Source: Syntrophaceae bacterium UBA1062 (GTDB lineage Bacteria > Desulfobacterota > Desulfomonilia > UBA1062). From it: 9,155 nucleotides of DNA. Shown piece after piece: positions 5,325 through 9,155 of the stretch. The translations under genes were made by a program, and so were the position numbers. The DNA is taken from the NCBI GenBank assembly GCA_002316295.1, contig DCDF01000105.1, positions 1 through 9,155 of the forward strand, read 5' to 3'. The notes beneath the pieces are model-generated. The model searched no databases. It saw nothing but the letters and a program-made list of their open reading frames with translations, and was not told the DNA's origin. The first letter of the stretch is position 1, and the number at the start of each line of letters is the position of its first letter.

Positions 5325-6647
5325 TCATGAGGGCCTTTTCAGATTTTTGTCTTCAACCCTGATGACAACGGGTTTCCCGTCCACCTCGTCCAGTGACGCT
5401 ATCTTCTCCACTGCGCTCCTGATGTTCGACTCTTTCGCCTCATGAGTGAGCATCACGATGGGGATATACCCATCCATATGAACCGCCTTCTGGATGACCG
5501 AAACAATGCTTATGTCCCTATCACCCAGAATTCCCGCAATCTTGGCAAGCACGCCGGGCTTGTCCGTCACGTTTATTCTCAAATAGTAATTGGTGCTGAT
5601 ATCTTCAATAGACATATAGCTTTTCGGTTTCGAGATTCCTTTTCGATATCCCAGGTGCGGGACCCTTCCCGCGATCCCGGCGAGGATGTTTCTTCCGATG
5701 TCCGCGATGTCACTCACCACGGCGGACGCTGTAGGCATCATCCCCGCCCCCCTGCCATAGAAGAGGGTCGAGTCCACGATATCCCCCCGCACGTAAAACG
5801 CGTTGAACACTCCGTCCACTTTGGAGAGGAGATAGTTCAGCGGTACGAGTGTGGGATGTACCCGCGCCTCCACCTTCTCGCCGCGGTTTATGGCCAGGGC
5901 GAGGAGCTTGACCTTGTATCCCAGTTCGCGGGCATATCCAACGTCGAGTATGTCGAGGCCGGAAATCCCCTCCACGTAAACCCCCGACATGTCCGGAGGC
6001 ACTCCGTAAGCAAGGCTGGTGATGATGGCGAGCTTATGGGCGGAATCCGTCCCCTCCACATCCATGGCGGGGTTCGCCTCTGCATAGCCGAGCTCCTGAG
6101 CCTGTCTGAGAGTGTCTTCGAAAGACGAGCCCTTTTCGCTCATCTCTGTGAGGATGAAGTTGCAGGTTCCGTTCAAGATCCCGTAAATGAAGACGAAATT
6201 GTTCGCGATCAGGGATTCCCGCAAGGTCTTGATAATGGGAATTCCGCCGCCGACCGAGGCTTCATAGTAAAGATCCCTGCCGCATGTCTGTGCTGCATCG
6301 AAGAGTTCCTTGCCTTTGGATGCCAGAAGCGCCTTGTTGGCGGTCACCACGTGCTTGCCTGCCTTGAGGGAGTCGAGAATGAAGGTCCGAGCCGGCTCGA
6401 TGCCGCCGATGAGCTCCACGACGATGTCTACATCGGGATTGTTGATGATCGCATATGCATCGGTGGTGAGCATGTTCCTGGGAATGGAAACACCGCGATC
6501 CTTCGTGATGTCGATATCTGCGATAGCGGTCAGATCGAGTGAGAAGCCGAGGCGCTCTTCGAGAAGGGCGGTATTCTCCAGCAATGTCTTCGCCACGCCG
6601 GTTCCGATAGTTCCAAGACCGATCAATCCGATTTTTACGCTGTCCAT
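5325..6647 (-). CDS. hom: Homoserine dehydrogenase with C-terminal ACT domain
   Basis: Hom reduces L-aspartate 4-semialdehyde to L-homoserine with NAD(P)H, the branch point to threonine and methionine. The 440-residue protein has an N-terminal Rossmann fold with GLGTIGTG near residues 10-17, the TANKALLA segment, NGTCNFILTEM at the start of the catalytic domain, and the active-site block YAEANPAMDVEGTDSAHKL holding the conserved glutamate, aspartates and lysine. Where most homologues read EADP, this one has EANP. Residues about 353-432 form an ACT domain with VTDKPGVLAKIAGILGDRDISI, which suggests feedback control by an amino acid such as threonine. The start is ATG 6647, preceded by AAGGAG (6659-6654); an in-frame start further upstream lacks this. 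The stop overlaps an ATG in an ATGA, but no credible gene starts there. Confidence 0.96.
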   Translation of the reverse strand: MDSVKIGLIGLGTIGTGVAKTLLENTALLEERLGFSLDLTAIADIDITKDRGVSIPRNMLTTDAYAIINNPDVDIVVELIGGIEPARTFILDSLKAGKHVVTANKALLASKGKELFDAAQTCGRDLYYEASVGGGIPIIKTLRESLIANNFVFIYGILNGTCNFILTEMSEKGSSFEDTLRQAQELGYAEANPAMDVEGTDSAHKLAIITSLAYGVPPDMSGVYVEGISGLDILDVGYARELGYKVKLLALAINRGEKVEARVHPTLVPLNYLLSKVDGVFNAFYVRGDIVDSTLFYGRGAGMMPTASAVVSDIADIGRNILAGIAGRVPHLGYRKGISKPKSYMSIEDISTNYYLRINVTDKPGVLAKIAGILGDRDISIVSVIQKAVHMDGYIPIVMLTHEAKESNIRSAVEKIASLDEVDGKPVVIRVEDKNLKRPS

Positions 6648-6786
6648 TACGTTCTCCTTACGCTGTGTCGCATCGTGTATGATTTCCTGCAAGAGGGCAG
6701 GTGCATCTCATGGCTCATGGACGCAAAGGAAAGATACAGCATTCATCTGGTGCCCTTCGAAGTCCGGCTCTCGGCCGGCATCCGTC
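6648..6786 (-). promoter_or_regulatory. 139-bp leader region between lipA and hom
   Basis: No gene is visible; the longest minus-strand frame starting here is a 12-codon ATG frame with no run of regulatory amino acid codons. Two short perfect hairpins are present: CCGGC/GCCGG (6778-6774 with 6768-6764, 5-base loop) about 8 bases after the lipA stop, and CCTGC/GCAGG (6701-6697 with 6690-6686, 6-base loop) about 40 bases before hom. Neither has a T-run. No strong sigma70 boxes stand out, so hom may be read through from the upstream HIT promoter or have a promoter I cannot place. Confidence 0.3.
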
Positions 6787-7680
6787 TCATTTCCCGTCGT
6801 TGTGGATATTCTCCAAGGCTTCTCCGGCCTGGTATGAACTTCTCACCATTGGTCCTGATATAACATATCGTATGCCGAGAGTTTTCGCAATATCTGAAAA
6901 TCGCTCGAAATCCTTCGGCTCCCAGTATCGGGAAACCCGGACCTGAGCCCCGGTAGGCTGGAGGTACTGGCCGATGGTGACGATATCGCAACCGGATCGG
7001 GCGAGATCCTGCAGAAGCTCGACGATTTCCTCTTCCCGTTCTCCCAGGCCCAGCATGAAGCCGGACTTCACCACCACGTCGTCCGAATATTCCCGGGCGC
7101 TCTTCAGCACCTCCAGGCTCCTCTTCAGGCTTGCCTGAGGGCGGACGGCCTCATAGAGGCGCCCTACCGTCTCGACATTGTGATTGAACACATCGGGTTT
7201 CTCCCGGAGTACCGTCTCAAGCAGGTCTTTCCTTCCGGAAAAGTCCGGAGTGAGCAGCTCGATCGAAGCGCAGGGGAGATGCATCCTGATCTCCCGGACT
7301 GTCCGGGCGAACGCGCCGGCGCCCTGGTCCGGAAGATCATCGCGGCTCACCGAGGTGATCACGACGTGTCTCAGTCTCATGGCGGCGGCAGCCTTCGCGA
7401 CACGCTCCGGCTCGCAGGGGTCGGGAGAGTCGGGGGCACCCTTGTGGATGGAGCAGAACCGGCATCGTCTGCTGCAGGTGCTGCCCAGAATGAGGAAAGT
7501 CGCCGTCGGCCTGGAGAAGCATTCGGCGATATTGGGGCAGCGCGCCTCTTCACAGACTGTCGCAAGACGAAGGCCGCGAAGCCCTTCCTTCGCGCAATGG
7601 AGATCTTTCAGCCGCTTGTGCTTCTTCGCCCAGGAAGGGATCCTTCCTCTGCATCCCTGGGCGGATGTGGGATCGCTCAT
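6787..7680 (-). CDS. lipA: Lipoyl synthase (radical SAM)
   Basis: LipA inserts two sulfur atoms into protein-bound octanoyl chains to make the lipoyl cofactor of 2-oxoacid dehydrogenases and the glycine cleavage H protein. The 297-residue length is typical. The auxiliary cluster cysteines lie in CEEARCPNIAEC (C43, C48, C54) and the radical-SAM cluster cysteines in CSRRCRFC (C69, C73, C76). The later DVFNHNVETV and GLGE motifs and the C-terminal RSSY (280-283), which supplies the serine ligand of the auxiliary cluster, are all present, so the enzyme should be active. It starts 3 bases after the HIT gene stop, with only a distant GGAG upstream, which points to translational coupling. No lipB or lplA lies in the window. 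Confidence 0.97.
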   Translation of the reverse strand: MSDPTSAQGCRGRIPSWAKKHKRLKDLHCAKEGLRGLRLATVCEEARCPNIAECFSRPTATFLILGSTCSRRCRFCSIHKGAPDSPDPCEPERVAKAAAAMRLRHVVITSVSRDDLPDQGAGAFARTVREIRMHLPCASIELLTPDFSGRKDLLETVLREKPDVFNHNVETVGRLYEAVRPQASLKRSLEVLKSAREYSDDVVVKSGFMLGLGEREEEIVELLQDLARSGCDIVTIGQYLQPTGAQVRVSRYWEPKDFERFSDIAKTLGIRYVISGPMVRSSYQAGEALENIHNDGK

Positions 7681-7683
7681 GCG

Positions 7684-8160
7684 TCACTGCGCTCCGCTGA
7701 GCTGCTCCGCGATTTTGTCGCGGGTAACCAGAATGTGCTCGGAGATAATGTGCGAATCGCTGATCACCGGCATGAAATTGGTGTCTCCCGACCAGCGGGG
7801 GACAATGTGGACGTGAAAGTGGTCGGCGATGCCCGCGCCGGCGACCGCTCCGATGTTGCATCCTACGTTGAAGCCGTCGGGATTCATGGCCTTGCGTACA
7901 GCCGACACGATTTCCTTCACCAGTGATATGATCTCGGAGAACTCTTTCTGGCTCACCTCGGCGATATCTCCTACGTGACGGTTGGGGGCCACGAGACAGT
8001 GACCCGTCGTATAGGGGAAGCGATTCATGATGGCGAAGCAGCTCTTCGTCTTTTTGAGAATGAGCGGATCCTCGCCTTGAGGGGCAGTGCAGAACACACA
8101 GGAAACGTCTTTCGGACGGGTAATGTATTCGCTGCGCCAGGGCGCCCAGAGTGTGTTCAT
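7684..8160 (-). CDS. HIT-family nucleotide hydrolase/transferase, Ap4A phosphorylase-like
   Basis: The 158-residue protein opens with MNTLWAPWRSEYI, the hallmark start of the bacterial HIT proteins related to diadenosine tetraphosphate phosphorylase. A CVFC pair at residues 21-24 fits the zinc site seen in this branch, and the histidine triad HFHVHIVPRW (H114, H116, H118) carries the catalytic nucleophile. Such enzymes cleave dinucleoside polyphosphates or other nucleotidyl conjugates; the true substrate cannot be told from sequence. I chose ATG 8160 rather than the longer in-frame start at 8220 because the family motif begins there. AAGGAG lies 13 bases upstream, a rather long spacing. It is the first gene after a good promoter and is followed 3 bases later by lipA. 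Confidence 0.9.
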   Translation of the reverse strand: MNTLWAPWRSEYITRPKDVSCVFCTAPQGEDPLILKKTKSCFAIMNRFPYTTGHCLVAPNRHVGDIAEVSQKEFSEIISLVKEIVSAVRKAMNPDGFNVGCNIGAVAGAGIADHFHVHIVPRWSGDTNFMPVISDSHIISEHILVTRDKIAEQLSGAQ

Positions 8161-8202
8161 AACGGTATGATTTCTCCTTGCATTTTGAATTTCATCATCT
8201 GC

Positions 8203-8231
8203 ATTATACCTTCGGATCATGCGGATGTAAA
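8203..8231 (-). promoter_or_regulatory. Near-consensus sigma70 promoter for the HIT-lipA unit
   Basis: On the minus strand TTTACA (8231-8226) and TATAAT (8208-8203) are separated by exactly 17 bases. This is 5 of 6 matches at -35 and a perfect -10. Transcription should start near 8196, giving a leader of about 36 bases that includes the AAGGAG of the HIT gene. It lies within the 107-bp gap after the dehydrogenase gene and is the best promoter in the window. It probably drives the HIT and lipA genes, and possibly hom and the kinase. Confidence 0.72.
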
Positions 8232-8232
8232 T

Positions 8233-8260
8233 CAGGAGTCTCCGGCCGGCATGTTCCTGA
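8233..8260. terminator. Possible weak terminator after the UDP-sugar dehydrogenase gene
   Basis: CAGGA and TCCTG pair across a loop holding the palindrome CCGGCCGG. On the minus strand the stem is followed by ATTTACATC, a poor T-tract that overlaps the -35 box of the HIT promoter. The position between the dehydrogenase stop and the next promoter is right for a terminator, but the stem is only 5 bp, so the call is weak. Confidence 0.25.
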
Positions 8261-8267
8261 AAAGCGG

Positions 8268-9155
8268 CTAGAGGTACTCATCCGAGTCTGCATAGATATT
8301 CTTCACATCGTACACCACACAGCCCGGGGCCTTGTATCTTCTGATGTCGAGCCGCTTGAATTCGTCATGGGCCACGGCCGCCATGATTCCCTCGTACCCG
8401 GGCTTGAGATCGGATTCCTTCGTGATGAGGTCGATCCCGTACTCGTGCTTTACCTCCAGGGGATCGGCAAGGGGATCGAAGATATCGATGTTGCACGCGA
8501 AATCCTGAAGCTGGCGCACGATGTCGATGACCTTGGAGTTTCTGATATCCGGGCAGTTTTCCTTGAAGGTGATCCCCAGGACCAGAACGTTTGCGTCTGT
8601 GATCCGGTGGGCCTTTTTCACCATCATCTTGACGAGCTGGGTCGCCACGTACCTGCCCATCCCGTCGTTGAGCCTCCTCCCAGAGAGGATGATCTGCGGG
8701 ATATAGCCCAAGCTCTCGGCTTTGTGCGTGAGATAATAGGGGTCGACCCCGATGCAGTGTCCGCCCACGAGCCCCGGCTCGAAGCCCAGAAAGTTCCACT
8801 TGGTGCGTGCGGCCTCGAGCACGTCCCTGGTCCGGATGCCCATGCGGGCGAAGATCATGGAAAGCTCGTTGATAAAGGCGATATTGATGTCCCTCTGGGC
8901 GTTTTCGATGACCTTGGCGGCCTCGGCCACCCGGATGGAGGGCGCTCGGTGAGTGCCCGAGGTGACAATAGATGCATAGAGTGCATCCACGATGTCCGCC
9001 GCTTCCGGTGTCGAGCCCGATGTCACCTTTGTTATGGTTGCGAGCCGGTGGTTCTTGTCCCCGGGATTGATGCGCTCGGGGCTGTACCCGCAAAAGAAGT
9101 CCACGTTGTAGGTGAGGCCGGACGTCCGTTCGATGACGGGCACGCAGTCCTCCTC
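8268..9155 (-). CDS. UDP-N-acetylhexosamine 6-dehydrogenase (TviB/WbpA/WecC type), 5' end cut off
   Basis: The frame is open to the right edge and gives 295 residues. The N-terminal NAD-binding Rossmann domain, probably a little over 100 residues, lies outside the window. Visible landmarks are FFCGYSPERINPGDK, the central-domain AAKVIENAQRDINIAFINEL with the conserved lysine, the active-site GGHCIGVDPYYLTHKA whose cysteine forms the thioester intermediate, and GITFKENCPDIRNSKV in the C-terminal UDP-binding domain. These enzymes oxidise the C6 of UDP-GlcNAc, UDP-GalNAc or UDP-ManNAc twice with NAD+, making uronic acid precursors for capsule or O-antigen. SPERINPGDK fits the TviB/WbpA-like branch best, but the sugar is not certain. 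The reading frame is intact, and a polysaccharide cluster probably continues to the right. Confidence 0.92.
   Translation of the reverse strand, partial: EEDCVPVIERTSGLTYNVDFFCGYSPERINPGDKNHRLATITKVTSGSTPEAADIVDALYASIVTSGTHRAPSIRVAEAAKVIENAQRDINIAFINELSMIFARMGIRTRDVLEAARTKWNFLGFEPGLVGGHCIGVDPYYLTHKAESLGYIPQIILSGRRLNDGMGRYVATQLVKMMVKKAHRITDANVLVLGITFKENCPDIRNSKVIDIVRQLQDFACNIDIFDPLADPLEVKHEYGIDLITKESDLKPGYEGIMAAVAHDEFKRLDIRRYKAPGCVVYDVKNIYADSDEYL

Noticed and set aside
5131..5328. 65-codon minus-strand frame starting in an ATGA overlap with the hom stop
   Set aside because: The overlap looks like translational coupling, but the translation is rich in Gly, Ser, Pro and Arg with no recognisable structure, and the region is better explained as non-coding spacer with inverted repeats.
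5442..6542. Long plus-strand open frame of 366 codons opposite hom
   Set aside because: It is antisense to a clear homoserine dehydrogenase; the translation is His/Arg-rich with no family motif, typical of a shadow frame in GC-rich DNA.
7180..7926. 248-codon plus-strand frame across lipA and the HIT gene
   Set aside because: It spans two confident minus-strand genes and has no recognisable domain.
1..9155. CRISPR array, insertion sequence, prophage, tRNA or toxin-antitoxin system
   Set aside because: No regularly spaced repeats, transposase or integrase motifs, terminal inverted repeats, tRNA cloverleaf or small paired toxin-antitoxin genes were seen on either strand.

Overview
This 9155-base window reads as ordinary, gene-dense chromosome from a Gram-negative anaerobe or facultative bacterium. 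The set of HDOD signalling proteins, an ApgM-type putative homoserine kinase next to homoserine dehydrogenase, and a TviB-like nucleotide-sugar dehydrogenase suggests Desulfobacterota (the old Deltaproteobacteria) or a relative. That placement is inference from gene content only. No mobile element, CRISPR array, tRNA or rRNA was found.

Layout: (1) Bases 1-464, minus strand: the N-terminal third of a group II PLP-dependent decarboxylase resembling PanP (aspartate 1-decarboxylase). It runs off the left edge. (2) Bases 515-1694, plus strand: rsmI (16S rRNA 2'-O-methyltransferase), then an unrecognised 87-residue protein, closed by a long hairpin at 1725-1754. (3) Bases 1770-3848: two divergent HDOD-domain genes, one membrane-anchored (minus) and one soluble (plus), sharing a 99-bp control region. 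(4) Bases 3884-8160, minus strand, transcribed right to left: HIT-family hydrolase, lipoyl synthase (lipA), homoserine dehydrogenase (hom), putative homoserine kinase of the ApgM family. A near-consensus sigma70 promoter lies upstream of the HIT gene. A 238-bp non-coding spacer with several nested inverted repeats separates hom from the kinase gene. (5) Bases 8268-9155, minus strand: the C-terminal two thirds of a TviB/WecC-type UDP-sugar dehydrogenase, running off the right edge.

How they work together: hom and the kinase would carry aspartate semialdehyde to homoserine and then O-phosphohomoserine, the branch to threonine. LipA makes the lipoyl cofactor of 2-oxoacid dehydrogenases and the glycine cleavage system. 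PanP would supply beta-alanine for pantothenate/CoA. The dehydrogenase is a surface-polysaccharide precursor enzyme. The HDOD pair is probably regulatory. I see no clear undescribed multi-gene system. The two places most worth a second look are the hom-kinase spacer and the HDOD control region, where both genes have sigma28-like elements in matching geometry.
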